From: Terriglobales bacterium
Lineage (GTDB): Bacteria > Acidobacteriota > Terriglobia > Terriglobales > Acidobacteriaceae
DNA length: 64,000 bases
Assembly: GCA_025462725.1 (NCBI GenBank)
Contig: JAOAPE010000002.1
Coordinates: forward strand, 1 to 64,000
Direction: 5' to 3'
Part shown: positions 1 to 8,228 of the stretch, one piece after another
How the letters are laid out: every line of letters starts with the position of its first letter
How positions within the stretch are numbered: position 1 is the stretch's first letter
Position numbers and translations under genes: made by a program
Notes under the pieces: generated by a model
Database searches by the model: none
What the model saw: only the letters and a program-made list of their open reading frames with translations
Told to the model about the DNA's origin: nothing

Positions 1-2
1 GG

Positions 3-563
3 AAGCGGGGACCAGAGATGTTTCAGTGGTTCTTTCATACTAAGACCTTTTGCTCCATGGTCGGGACGGAGGGGGGAACCATAGGGGATGTAGACGATAT
101 GTTTGCTCAGCGCTCGATGGAGAACTTCGGTGCCTTCATCCTCGGCCGCAACATGTTCGGTCCGGTGCGCGGCCCATGGCAAGACGGCTCATGGAAGGGC
201 TGGTGGGGTGAAAATCCGCCGTACCACGCACCCACCTTCGTTCTCACGCATTACAAGCGTGAACCTCTGGTGATGGAAGGGGGAACCACCTTCCACTTTG
301 TGACGGGCGGATTCGAGGAGGCGCTGGTCCTTGCGAAGAAGGCTGCCGGCAGCAAAGACGTCAAGATCGGAGGCGGCGTGGCCACAGTGCGGCAGTATTT
401 AAGAGCTGGCCTAATCGACTCTCTCCACATCGCGACGGTACCCGTTCTTCTCGGACAGGGAGAACTGCTGTTCGATGGTCTGTACCTTCATGCGTTTGGG
501 TTTTCCATAACCGAACGCAAGACTTCGGAATACGCGGCCCATCTTGTGCTCGAGAAAGCGTAG
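3..563 (+). CDS. Dihydrofolate reductase family protein (RibD C-terminal type), 5' end cut by window
   Basis: The reading frame is open to the window edge, so the true start lies upstream; the ATG at 18 is internal. The visible part aligns from the 'E-x-F-x-W' segment of short DHFR/RibD-like proteins: 'GAFILGRNMFG' is the usual 'vlGRrtf' strand, 'FVTGGFEEALVLAKKAAGSKDVKIGGGVATVRQYL' is the NADPH-binding loop with its GGG, and 'LIDSLHIATVPVLLGQGELLF' is the C-terminal strand pair. Members are predicted NADPH-dependent reductases, usually of unknown substrate. The missing N-terminus should carry the usual 'MSLDGFIAGP'-like strand. The gene is followed directly by degenerate sequence and a tRNA fragment, so it may be the last chromosomal gene before an old insertion site. 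Family assignment is firm; substrate is unknown. Confidence 0.8.
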   Translation, partial: KRGPEMFQWFFHTKTFCSMVGTEGGTIGDVDDMFAQRSMENFGAFILGRNMFGPVRGPWQDGSWKGWWGENPPYHAPTFVLTHYKREPLVMEGGTTFHFVTGGFEEALVLAKKAAGSKDVKIGGGVATVRQYLRAGLIDSLHIATVPVLLGQGELLFDGLYLHAFGFSITERKTSEYAAHLVLEKA

Positions 564-680
564 AGACAGGGCTTCCGGCAAGGGCTTCATCGCGTGGGAG
601 CAAGGCGCGATGAGGATGCGCGCCACAAACATTAGTGGCCGAGAGTCGGCGAGGCTTTCGGTTTCCTCAAAGCCGGCAAG

Positions 681-947
681 TTGACGAGAAACGGCCAAAC
701 CGGACACTCGACGCCTATGAGTTGTTCACCGACACGAATGCCCGCCTCAGTTGTTGAACTTGTGGACCTGACGGCCGGCGAGGCCGAACAATACGATGAA
801 ATTGCGCAACAGATCTCTCGACTCGCAGTCTTTACCAATGGCGACGACGCCGAAGGCTCAGACGATCCACGCTGTCTCGGAAAATCCTCGAGGATTTTTG
901 CGTCTACAATTCCGTCTATACCGAAATTTTCAAGCGGCTGCATCTAG
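681..947 (+). pseudogene. Probable remnant of a SNF2/DEAD-type helicase
   Basis: An 88-codon open frame contains 'VELVDLTAGEAEQYDEIAQQISRLAV' and then 'GKSSRIFASTIPSIPKF'. This resembles the segment between the two helicase lobes of large superfamily-2 helicases found in restriction and defence loci, where 'LT..E...YdeL...I..L' is followed by 'l..kRsrI...a..KI..L'. Neither the ATPase motifs nor motifs V-VI are present nearby, and the frame ends just before a tRNA 3' fragment. I read it as a decayed fragment of an integrated element. The similarity is from memory of the family pattern, so confidence is low; a random open frame is the alternative. Confidence 0.35.
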
Positions 948-957
948 TTGAAAAGGT

Positions 958-1003
958 TGGAGCCGACGACCAGAGTTGAACTGGTGACCTACTGATTACG
1001 AAT
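958..1003 (-). other. 3' half of tRNA-Thr(CGU), probable attachment-site remnant
   Basis: Read on the minus strand, the segment begins in the anticodon loop (TTCGTAA, anticodon CGT), continues through the 3' anticodon stem TCAGT, a 5-nt variable loop, a perfect T arm (ACCAG, loop TTCAACT, CTGGT), the 3' acceptor strand CGTCGGC, a discriminator T and an encoded CCA. The 5' acceptor strand, the D arm and the 5' anticodon stem are absent: the bases beyond 1003 do not pair. Tyrosine integrases commonly use the anticodon-loop-to-3'-end part of tRNA genes as att core, so this is most simply an att scar. Confidence 0.75.
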
Positions 1004-1452
1004 CTGATAGCCGCGTCGCGGGATGCGACGGGATGTCGCGGGAAGTAGTGCGAGCTTGCGAGCTATAGGAGTTTCAAGCACTTCCGAAAACGGGAGTCTT
1101 CACCGTCCAAATCGGCAACAGGCGGTAAAGTCCGGCAGAAGGTGCAACCTAGGCGCAACCAAATTCCCACAGAAAGGACAGACAGTGAAAACCGTACCGT
1201 CTGCCAAATAGCTGTTCAGCCGGACAGAAATGTTCGGGGGCACCAAAGATTTGGGCCATACGCAGGTACATCTTTGCTTGTTCTAGTGCGGGATAAACCG
1301 AGCTCAGCAGCGTGTTACTGTCCGTCAGTTGGAGGGCTCGGGTTCAGATTGGACCAATAGAAGTGCCGGTGGGGACATCAAAGCCGGTGCTGCTGGTTAA
1401 GGATTTCTGGTGAGAGCGATTCCTTGCGCGGATATGTGCTTCACAAATTGGA
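1004..1452. other. Intergenic stretch, no supported gene
   Basis: About 450 bases between the tRNA-Thr fragment and the PhzF-like gene. Short open frames exist on the plus strand but none resembles a protein family or has a ribosome-binding site. Near 1013-1043 there are overlapping GC-rich repeats of the form GCGACGGGATG/GCGTCGCGGGATG. I see no RNA gene here. Confidence 0.4.
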
Positions 1453-2361
1453 TCACTCGAACGCGGTTTGTGCTACACCTTGCAACACCGGTACACATCT
1501 ACCTGTGATCGTTGCGTGAATCTCGCCACCTGTCCGCGTTGCCGTCACGAGAAGAACGCTCGGTCTACCCATCTCAACACCTTGATCGATCCTAAAATAA
1601 GCGTTCTCTTGATGGTTTAACGAAAGCAGCAATCCGGCCAACGGTGCGTTAGCGCTTCCAGTAGCAGGATCTTCCACAGTCCCGGCCAGAGGAGCAAACA
1701 TCCGTGCGCGAAGTCGATCACTGCGGGACCGACTGTAGAGGTGAATGCAGAAATCGTTCAAGTCATGCCGCGACTGCAGCGCCTTTCGAAATTCGCGGAC
1801 GTCTGGATTGCAGCGAGCTAGCGCGTCCTCACTTACCTGGGCAATCACATAAGCAGTGCCCATGGACGCAACGATAGGAAGATGTTTGGAAACATCAACG
1901 TCACTGATATCTAGTCCCATACATTTTGCGACCGTCTCCAGAGGAACAAAATCGCCAAGACTCAAAGCCTTTGGTGCGGTGATGCTCGCACCAATGAATT
2001 CGCCCTTTCCATCTACTTGCATCTCAACTGGTACGACTCCCGCCATGACTTCCAGCTTTAAGCTGCCGCTCTTGTGGAGTCCCTTGCGAGCGAGTACATA
2101 CGCTGTTCCAATAAGTGGGTGACCAGCAAAGGCCATCTCCGCAGTTCGGTTGAAAATTCGGACACGCGCCGTATTGTTGAGGTCAGAGGGCGGAAGTACG
2201 AACGTGGTTTCGCTCAGATTCAATTCAAAAGCCCACGCCTGCATCTCCCGGTCGGAGAGTTCTTCGGCATCTTCGAAAACAGCAAGAGGATTGCCGCCAA
2301 ATCGACGATCAGTGAAGACGTCGACGGTTTGAAACCGCAAAGTTGAGGGAGGGTCGATCAT
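1453..2361 (-). CDS. PhzF family isomerase-like protein
   Basis: The protein of about 300 residues has the PhzF/DAP-epimerase-like fold signature: 'FQTVDVFTDRRFGGNPLAVF' at the N-terminus, 'NLSETTFVLPP' with the conserved catalytic-region Glu, 'RIFNRTAEMAFAGHPLIGTAYVL' in the middle, and 'MFAPLAGTVEDPATGSANAPLAGLLL' in the C-terminal half (the conserved DPATGSA loop). PhzF itself isomerises dihydrohydroxyanthranilate, but most homologues outside phenazine clusters have unknown substrates, and no phenazine genes are nearby. I chose the ATG at 2361, which has GGAAAG a few bases upstream, over an earlier in-frame ATG at 2424. A 32-bp putative MocR operator lies about 127 bases upstream. Confidence 0.88.
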   Translation of the reverse strand: MIDPPSTLRFQTVDVFTDRRFGGNPLAVFEDAEELSDREMQAWAFELNLSETTFVLPPSDLNNTARVRIFNRTAEMAFAGHPLIGTAYVLARKGLHKSGSLKLEVMAGVVPVEMQVDGKGEFIGASITAPKALSLGDFVPLETVAKCMGLDISDVDVSKHLPIVASMGTAYVIAQVSEDALARCNPDVREFRKALQSRHDLNDFCIHLYSRSRSDRLRARMFAPLAGTVEDPATGSANAPLAGLLLSLNHQENAYFRIDQGVEMGRPSVLLVTATRTGGEIHATITGRCVPVLQGVAQTAFE

Positions 2362-2487
2362 TTGCACTTTCCATGGAAAGCTCCGGCTGCAGTGTGGCCG
2401 TGAAGGCTTACCATCTCGCCCCACCTTAGCACCGCGTCATCCCGGGTGCCAACCTCAGATATATCGGTTGAAGCGGTCCAGTTCAAG

Positions 2488-2519
2488 AACCACTTCATCG
2501 AAGTTTGATGTGACCACCC
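2488..2519 (+). promoter_or_regulatory. Putative MocR operator, copy A
   Basis: AACCACTTC, 8 nt, TTGATGTGACCACCC. It matches copies at 6624-6655 and 14553-14584 at every position of both blocks except the R position. It lies upstream of the leftward PhzF-like gene in the same relative arrangement as copy B upstream of a leftward DUF1579-type gene. The two ACCAC blocks are direct repeats, a layout known for MocR/GabR/PdxR-type regulators. No intact MocR gene lies to its right. Confidence 0.6.
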
Positions 2520-2755
2520 AACCTCTTGAGCTTTCCGCCATATTCCAATGAGTAAGGGTGAATGTTCAGCTGCTACTCGCTGGGACTTGATGCCCGCTTT
2601 TGAGGAACACGACATGAACGTTGACCTTAGGAGCCTGCCCCAAGGATCTACCATCGTTTTTATTAGCTTCTGGGGTTACCCTTCTCTCTCCCGCATTGTC
2701 GAATGGGACCCTATCACACGCAACCCCCTTGCGGCGGCGAGGATGCTCGCCGGCA

Positions 2756-3208
2756 TTAAGCCCCAAACTGCCGCAGATGATGATCCAGATGCTGATACAT
2801 CAAAACCGCCCATTCCGCCGGAGTCAGCGGCCCGAAGAAGAAGTGCGGATGCTTCGTGCATATTCCAGGCCCACCCACTGCGAAGCGCTGAATCGATTCG
2901 CACAGCCGTTGCCTCTCCACCACGAAGTCCCGTTCATCAGCCATCACACAGCTTTTCAAGGTCATCGCATTGCGGCGCATCGGCATCCCATTCACGATCA
3001 ACGACTTTTTCGCCATCGGCCCCAGCAGTCGTCCTAGCAGGCTTCGCGGGGAATTGATCTTCCCCTCCGCAACCCCGATCGTTGCGGAACAGTGTGCCAG
3101 CGCCTGCGCTGGATTCATCTTGCCCCACAGCCGCTCACTATCCGGCTTCAGCTGCATGATCCGCGCCTTTAGTTCTTCCAGCGTCTCTACTTCAAATAGA
3201 TTTTTCAT
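2756..3208 (-). CDS. DUF1569 family protein (DinB-like fold)
   Basis: A 150-residue protein with 'MKNLFEVETLEELKARIMQLKPDSERLWGKMNPAQALAHCSATI' at the start and 'HFFFGPLTPAEWAVLMYQHLDHHLRQFG' at the end. The 'W..m...Q.laH' helix and the final 'Y.H..HHL.QF' helix supply the His residues that bind metal in the DinB/YfiT-like four-helix bundle. DUF1569 members are small cytosolic proteins of unknown reaction. The start is supported by GGAGGAG about 10 bases upstream. A long plus-strand open frame covers the same DNA but has no family match and is taken as a shadow. Confidence 0.85.
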   Translation of the reverse strand: MKNLFEVETLEELKARIMQLKPDSERLWGKMNPAQALAHCSATIGVAEGKINSPRSLLGRLLGPMAKKSLIVNGMPMRRNAMTLKSCVMADERDFVVERQRLCESIQRFAVGGPGICTKHPHFFFGPLTPAEWAVLMYQHLDHHLRQFGA

Positions 3209-3354
3209 GCGAAAAGATCTCCTCCATCAACACTCATACCAAATGCATTCGAGCACCGCGGCTGAGAAACTACAGTGTGTCTCGTCACCCACTTCTCCTC
3301 TTTTTTTATGGTCATCGTCAGCGGCTTTGCCTCTGGGCGCGCACGGCATCGCCT

Positions 3355-4917
3355 TCATGGTTTGAAGGGCTCCCCCAGCGGCGGTCCGCTCGCGAGATCA
3401 GCTAATGCCTCAATCAACACGTCAACACCGCGGTTCAAGTCTCGTACGGCGATCTTCTCATCAACATCATGGCCGGGGTAGGGTTTACCCGGAAACCACA
3501 TCCCAAATGCGATCGCATTCGGAATGCGTTTGGCATAAGTTCCCCCGCCGCTGATCGCAGGCGACGCTATTTCCCATGTCGCACGCAAGTAGTCGGCCAT
3601 TAGCTTTGTCACAATTTTCGACTTAGGATCAAACGCCAACGGGGGATCATCAAAAAATCCTCCCGTCGTGAAACTTCGATTGTGTGCTGTATTGAAAGTC
3701 TCCAGCCGTTTGTTCACAAATTCCTGTAGCGGCTTCCCCCACAGCGCCGGCAGGGCACGAATGTTTATGGTCAAGGTGAGCGCCTTCAGATTGTCCTTGT
3801 CCGGTCTAATCGTGGCAACGTTGACGGCGTAATGACCCCAGAGTGGATCATTGGCCGTGAGCCCCAGTCCAGATCCGTAAATGTCCTTCCCTGATTCTTC
3901 GGCGAATAGAAGCAAATCAGCTGCTTCTGTGGGCACTAGTTTTCCATGCAATGTTTGAGCAAGGAACACCAACGCATTGCGTCCACCCTCGATGTTTACT
4001 CCTGCATGAGCAGCCCTACCTCGTGATGTCACTATGACAGTGTTTGCCTTTTGTTGAATTGTAAGTTTGTAATCTGCAGGCACTGCGCTTGATATCAATG
4101 TTTTCAATGCACGCGCAAACTCTTGATCAGGTCCGCGCCACTGTAGAACTGCCGAAGCTTGACTCGGAACGATACTGGTGGCGAGTCCAGCATCAAGTTT
4201 CGCCAAGAGGAAGCCGCTTTGCTTGGACGATTCGGAAGCGATGTAGGGATTTGCCGCTGTAATCGTGAACGCAGACCACGCCTTTTCCCCTACAACAACC
4301 GGGAAACCCGAATCAAGAACTAAGCTGAGGTCGGGTGCACGATGCGATTTCAAATAGGAAGCTATATCAAGGTTGGTACTCTCTTCATCGCTACCCACCA
4401 ATAGTCGAATTGTGTATGTGCGGGGCAGACTACTGTCTCGCAAGGCAGCCATTGCAAGCAATGCTTGCACAAGTGGGCCTTTGTCGTCGGCAGAACCGCG
4501 CCCGTACACCACACCATCCTTCTCGACTCCAGCGAACGGCGGAAATCTCCACTCTGCCTCGTTTACCGGCTGGACATCACCGTGAACGATCAAGCCCAAT
4601 ACGGGAGCATCTTTGGGTCCAGGCAATTCAACTTCCGTAACGAGTCCTGCATTCCGGACGTTGAGCCCCAGCTCAGTTCCAATACTCTCGATCCATTTCT
4701 GTTGCTGATCTCGTGCAGAAGTATTCCCCTCAATTGTAGGAAAACGTAATACTTGAGTCAGCAGTGGAACAAGTCTGGCTGAATACTTCTGCTCGTAAAT
4801 TTTCCGCGCTTCTAGCGAGGGATCCGCCTGACCATAACAGGGACGTAAAACACAAATTGATCCCGCTAGTACTATCAGTGGCAAGAAACGACCAGCAATT
4901 GAATTTCTAATAACCAT
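3355..4917 (-). CDS. Secreted M20 family metallopeptidase
   Basis: A 520-residue protein that starts with a signal peptide ('RFLPLIVLAGSICVLRPCYGQA', cleavage probably after YGQA). It has the M20 zinc-peptidase motifs: 'LIVHGDVQPV' (metal-binding His and catalytic Asp), 'YGRGSADDKGPLVQALLA' (bridging Asp) and 'LLVGSDEESTNLD' (catalytic Glu-Glu). 'RAAHAGVNIEGGRNAL' is the dimerisation/lid domain and 'GGGTYAKRIPNAIAFG' holds a late metal ligand region. The closest characterised groups are PepV/carnosinase-like dipeptidases. Export to the periplasm suggests scavenging of dipeptides or N-acyl amino acids. It ends close to the convergent-looking short sequence before DUF1569 and does not appear to be in an operon. 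The exact substrate cannot be read from sequence. Confidence 0.9.
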   Translation of the reverse strand: MVIRNSIAGRFLPLIVLAGSICVLRPCYGQADPSLEARKIYEQKYSARLVPLLTQVLRFPTIEGNTSARDQQQKWIESIGTELGLNVRNAGLVTEVELPGPKDAPVLGLIVHGDVQPVNEAEWRFPPFAGVEKDGVVYGRGSADDKGPLVQALLAMAALRDSSLPRTYTIRLLVGSDEESTNLDIASYLKSHRAPDLSLVLDSGFPVVVGEKAWSAFTITAANPYIASESSKQSGFLLAKLDAGLATSIVPSQASAVLQWRGPDQEFARALKTLISSAVPADYKLTIQQKANTVIVTSRGRAAHAGVNIEGGRNALVFLAQTLHGKLVPTEAADLLLFAEESGKDIYGSGLGLTANDPLWGHYAVNVATIRPDKDNLKALTLTINIRALPALWGKPLQEFVNKRLETFNTAHNRSFTTGGFFDDPPLAFDPKSKIVTKLMADYLRATWEIASPAISGGGTYAKRIPNAIAFGMWFPGKPYPGHDVDEKIAVRDLNRGVDVLIEALADLASGPPLGEPFKP

Positions 4918-4951
4918 AAATTCTCGATATCCGTAACATCACACGCATTCG

Positions 4952-5401
4952 TTAATCGCCGGGATCGCCGGTACGTCCCGCCCCTGCGACGATGTGCGCG
5001 TCCGGATCCTTTAACCAGAACTCGCGATCGTTGGCATTCTGATTTATCACAAGAGCCTCAAGAATGTTAGCGTCGGCGCGTAGCGCTCTTCCGTAGGCGC
5101 TCTGGACGTCTTCGACACCGTTGCCAGGGAGTTGAGAAGTCGGACCTCCCAAGTACTGGTGGCCGTGTGCCTCCCAGCTGTGAAGCTGCAAAACCATCAC
5201 ACCCTGATGCAGCAGTTGCTCATATTCGCTCCCCCGTGGGCGGCATTGATTCGTCTTGATACCAGCGAGAACCAACCGCCTCCCCTGACGATTATGATTG
5301 AAGCTGTTGGTATCTTCACAGCACCGGTTCAAGAATATTTCGTGATACCACTTTTCAAAAGTCGACCGAGGCTGTTGGGAGAGCCTGGACGCCTTCCCCA
5401 A
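4952..5401 (-). pseudogene. VOC/glyoxalase family gene, frameshifted
   Basis: The C-terminal part reads 'VEDVQSAYGRALRADANILEALVINQNANDREFWLKDPDAHIV', a typical vicinal-oxygen-chelate ending in which 'REFWLKDPDG' carries the metal Glu region. Before it comes 'YEQLLHQGVMVLQLHSWEAHGHQYLG', also VOC-like. The N-terminal part does not continue in one frame: 'FEKWYHEIF' is followed by out-of-frame pieces such as 'GGGWFSL' and 'NAAHGGANMSN' in a neighbouring frame. At least one or two indels have therefore broken the gene. It sits between two unrelated leftward genes for secreted proteins. A functional short protein from the intact C-terminal part is possible but unlikely. Confidence 0.5.
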
Positions 5402-5437
5402 TTCGGATCTTGTGCGGCGCAGAGCAACTAAACCGGT

Positions 5438-6541
5438 TCATTGTTCTTTTCTAGTTAAGTTGCCGATGAATGCCGAGTGCCAAGTCTTACCGCCATCATT
5501 TGAATATGATTCCTCGTACCGGTGAGAGTTCTGAGCAATATCGGACCAGACTCCTCGAACGAAGATTGCCCTGTCCTTGAATGTATCGTTCGCAAGAAGC
5601 TCACCTCTACCTTCCTTGAATGAACCGATAAGAGGATTAGATAGAACTCCGGCCTTGCTGTTGATAAAAGATTGGTTCCACTGATGTGCTTGTGGATCGT
5701 ACATGAACAGGGTTAGTGCTTCCCAGTGCCCTTTTGGACCTTCGGCTTCAATCTCTTCTAACTGCGCCCGGCCTCCCCACACCTTCCTCACAGTCACCGT
5801 ACCGTTGACCGCGATCGAATCGGAAGAACTTGAAAACGGATCCAAGATGCGCTTTATATGAGTTTCCCAAGTGCCGAGATTAAAGTCGAAGTCGTGGGCT
5901 CCAGATGGTTCCGCGTTAGCTGCTGACCCACTCCAATCGATTTCTGTTTGATCACTGAGTCTGGTGTATTTGTTGATCCAGTTCGTTTCCCATGTCTTGC
6001 CGCCATCATTGGAGAAGGCCTGCTCGGATTGAGCGGTATCGGGGCTGATTGGCCAGATTGAAAACCGCACCAGCACGAATTTGCCATTGATCTCTTCCTG
6101 ATCGTAGAACTCGCCGCGCCCGTTTTTAAACTCGCCAACGCTGGGGATACCGAGTCTGCCAACCCCGGGAGTAGCAAAATTCAAGCTCCACTGATGTGCA
6201 TCGGGATTGTAGACGCGTAGTGAGAGTAGTTCGATTTGGTTTGACCCGCCACTAGCTTTGTATTCCGCCAGATTCGCGCGTCCGTCCCAGACCTTCGTCA
6301 CAACAGTTATGCCATCGAGTTCGACCCATTCCTTTGAGCCTGTCAACGGATGAAGCAAACGGGAAGAATGTGTCTTCCAGGCGCCAAAGTCGAAATCAAA
6401 ACCGTGTTGCCCGTCCTGGGGTGCGATCTTCTGCTTCGCAGCATTGGCAGTTGGATTCGCTTGCGAAAAGGCTTGCGGGGTCACAAATAGATATCCGCAT
6501 AAAAACATGAACAAACAAATTCCGATTCTCTTAAATATCAT
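5438..6541 (-). CDS. Secreted protein with two tandem DUF1579-like domains
   Basis: A 367-residue exported protein with signal peptide 'GICLFMFLCGYLFVTPQAFSQA'. Two homologous halves follow: 'HGFDFDFGAWKTHSSRLLHPLTGS...VVTKVWDGRANLAEYKA' and 'HDFDFNLGTWETHIKRILDPFSSS...VTVRKVWGGRAQLEEIEAEG'. Each ends in 'SNDGGKTWETNWINKYTRL' / 'SNDGGKTWHSAFIGNLTR'. The pattern 'F.f..G.W......r', 'Y.p..h.W....' and 'S.DGGKTW' is that of DUF1579-type lipocalin-like beta-barrels of unknown ligand. AGGGAA lies about 10 bases before the ATG. It is divergent from the MocR gene at 6646, with the 32-bp putative operator between them, so it is the likely MocR target. Internal duplication is seen directly; function is unknown. 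Confidence 0.78.
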   Translation of the reverse strand: MIFKRIGICLFMFLCGYLFVTPQAFSQANPTANAAKQKIAPQDGQHGFDFDFGAWKTHSSRLLHPLTGSKEWVELDGITVVTKVWDGRANLAEYKASGGSNQIELLSLRVYNPDAHQWSLNFATPGVGRLGIPSVGEFKNGRGEFYDQEEINGKFVLVRFSIWPISPDTAQSEQAFSNDGGKTWETNWINKYTRLSDQTEIDWSGSAANAEPSGAHDFDFNLGTWETHIKRILDPFSSSSDSIAVNGTVTVRKVWGGRAQLEEIEAEGPKGHWEALTLFMYDPQAHQWNQSFINSKAGVLSNPLIGSFKEGRGELLANDTFKDRAIFVRGVWSDIAQNSHRYEESYSNDGGKTWHSAFIGNLTRKEQ

Positions 6542-6623
6542 CTTTTATTCCCTAGAAAGACCTGTCGATTTTCCTGACTTATTCGGTGATATACATATAG
6601 TCAATCGAGTGGTTTTGCTCAAT

Positions 6624-6655
6624 AACCACTTCTTGCAACTTTGATATGACCACCC
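6624..6655 (+). promoter_or_regulatory. Putative MocR operator, copy B
   Basis: AACCACTTC, 8 nt, TTGATATGACCACCC. It lies in the 104-base gap between the divergent DUF1579-type gene and the MocR gene and overlaps the MocR ATG at 6646 (ATGACCACC). If both are real, the regulator would bind over its own start and repress itself while acting on the divergent gene. Confidence 0.6.
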
Positions 6656-8128
6656 AATCATCTCGATCCAATGCATTGAGGGGAGTTACGCCGATCATAA
6701 CGGTGGAACGAAAATCCCCGACGCCGCTCTATCAGCAGATATATAACGCTTATCGGACCAAGATTTTGCGCGGGAATTTGCGCACTGGTCAGATGGTCCC
6801 TTCTTCACGCGAACTCGCTCGTGAGTTGCGAATGTCGCGCCTACCGGTATTGAACGCGTACGCTCAACTTCTCGCCGAAGGATATTTCGAGACTAGAGTC
6901 GGCGCCGGAACATTTATTGCCACGACCCTGCCCGGGAATGGCAGCGAGCATAAGGTGGCCAAAGACCTTGCATCGCGACTGCGACCAATCTCAAGTCACG
7001 CTTCGAGGCTGCCACGTTACGAGAGACCTACTTGGACTCAACACCTGGGACCTTTTCAAGTGGGTCAGCCAGCGCTGACCGAATTTCCGATACAGATATG
7101 GTCAAGACTCGTTGCGCGATACTCGCGCGAGATGAAAATCAGCGGGCTTCAATATGGTGACCCGATGGGCTTACTTGAGCTTCGGGAAGTGATCGCAAAC
7201 TACCTGAGAACGTCCAGGGCGGTTCGGTGTGAAGCAGAACAGATAATCATCGTTAGTGGGTCGCAACAAGCTTTGGACATCTCCAGTCGAATCTTGCTGG
7301 ATTCCGGCTCGCCCGTATGGGTGGAAGAACCGGGGTATTGGCTTGTCCATCACGTGTTAAAGACCGCTGGTTCCCGAATAGTCCCCGTGCCTGTCGATTC
7401 CGAAGGCTTGAACGTCTCCGCAGGAATGAAGCGATGCCGAACAGCACGGGCGGCATTTGTTGCTCCCTCTCATCAATACCCGCTCGGTGTAACCATGAGC
7501 GCCACACGCCGCCTTGAAATTTTGGAGTGGGCGCAGAGATCAGACGCCTTTTGTGGAGGATGATTATGACAGCGAGTTTCGCTACGGGACTATGCCCATT
7601 GCATCATTACAAGGACTCGACAACAACGATCGTGTGATCTACATCGGCACTTTCAGCAAGGTCTTGTTCCCATCGCTTCGATTGGGTTACATCGTTGTTC
7701 CGTCAGATCTCGTGGAACGCTTTCTTGCAATCCGTCGTTTGATGGACTTGTGTCCGTCTCATGGTAACCAAGCGGTTCTTGCAGAGTTCATTCGTGAGGG
7801 CCATTTCTCTCGTCACATAAAAAAAATGCGGAAGCTCTATGCCGAACGAAGGCAGGTGTTGGTTCAGGAGGTCGAGCGAGAACTGGGCGATTCCTGCCGA
7901 ATTGTAGGAGCGCAAGCCGGCATGCATATAACGCTTCTGATGAACGGTGAGTTGAAGGATCAAGAAATTTCAGCGAAAGCCATCAAACACAAGCTGTTGC
8001 TTTCAGCATTATCTCTTTCTTATGTTGGGACTAAGCCTCAGCAAGGCTTTGTACTAGGTTTTGGAAACACTCAAGTCAGTCAAATGCCAGCCGCAGTGCG
8101 CCTTTTGAAGAAGCTACTTCGAGATTAG
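6646..8128 (+). pseudogene. MocR-type regulator (GntR HTH + aminotransferase), frameshifted
   Basis: The first frame (6646-7563) encodes a GntR winged helix ('TPLYQQIYNAYRTKILRGNLRTGQMVPSSRELARELRMSRLPVLNAYAQLLAEGYFETRVGAGTFI') and the first half of a fold-type-I aminotransferase domain. It ends early at 'QRSDAFCGG'. The second frame takes over at once with 'VEDDYDSEFRYGT', 'YIGTFSKVLFPSLRLGY' (PLP-binding Lys present) and runs to 8128. Comparison with the two paralogues in this window places a net indel (two bases lost or one gained) in the run of T at about 7549-7552. It is either a true mutation or a homopolymer sequencing error. MocR proteins sense PLP or amino compounds and bind direct repeats near their own gene; here such a repeat lies over the start. 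Confidence 0.85.
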
Positions 8129-8166
8129 GTCCCAGGCCCTTCATCTGATCTATAGGCGATAAGGAG

Positions 8167-8193
8167 AACCACTCACTCCGGTTTTGATGTGAC
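8167..8193 (+). promoter_or_regulatory. Degenerate MocR operator-like repeat, copy D
   Basis: AACCACTCA, 8 nt, TTGATGTGAC, then the motif diverges (TGCAAT instead of CACCC). Spacing equals the other copies. It lies just after the MocR gene and in the same orientation as copy B before it, with no gene start beside it, which argues for a relic or for a repeat that travels with MocR genes. Confidence 0.4.
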
Positions 8194-8228
8194 TGCAATC
8201 CAAACGTTGACATGTCTTTCCGCTACAA

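Noticed and set aside
1004-1080. Search for the missing 5' half of tRNA-Thr
   Set aside because: A TAGCTC-like string near 1052-1068 recalls a D arm, but spacing is wrong and no acceptor strand GCCGACG is present, so the tRNA is incomplete.
2548-3057. Long plus-strand open frame of 169 codons
   Set aside because: It lies opposite the DUF1569 gene, has no family resemblance and is rich in Ser, Pro and Arg, as expected for a shadow frame.
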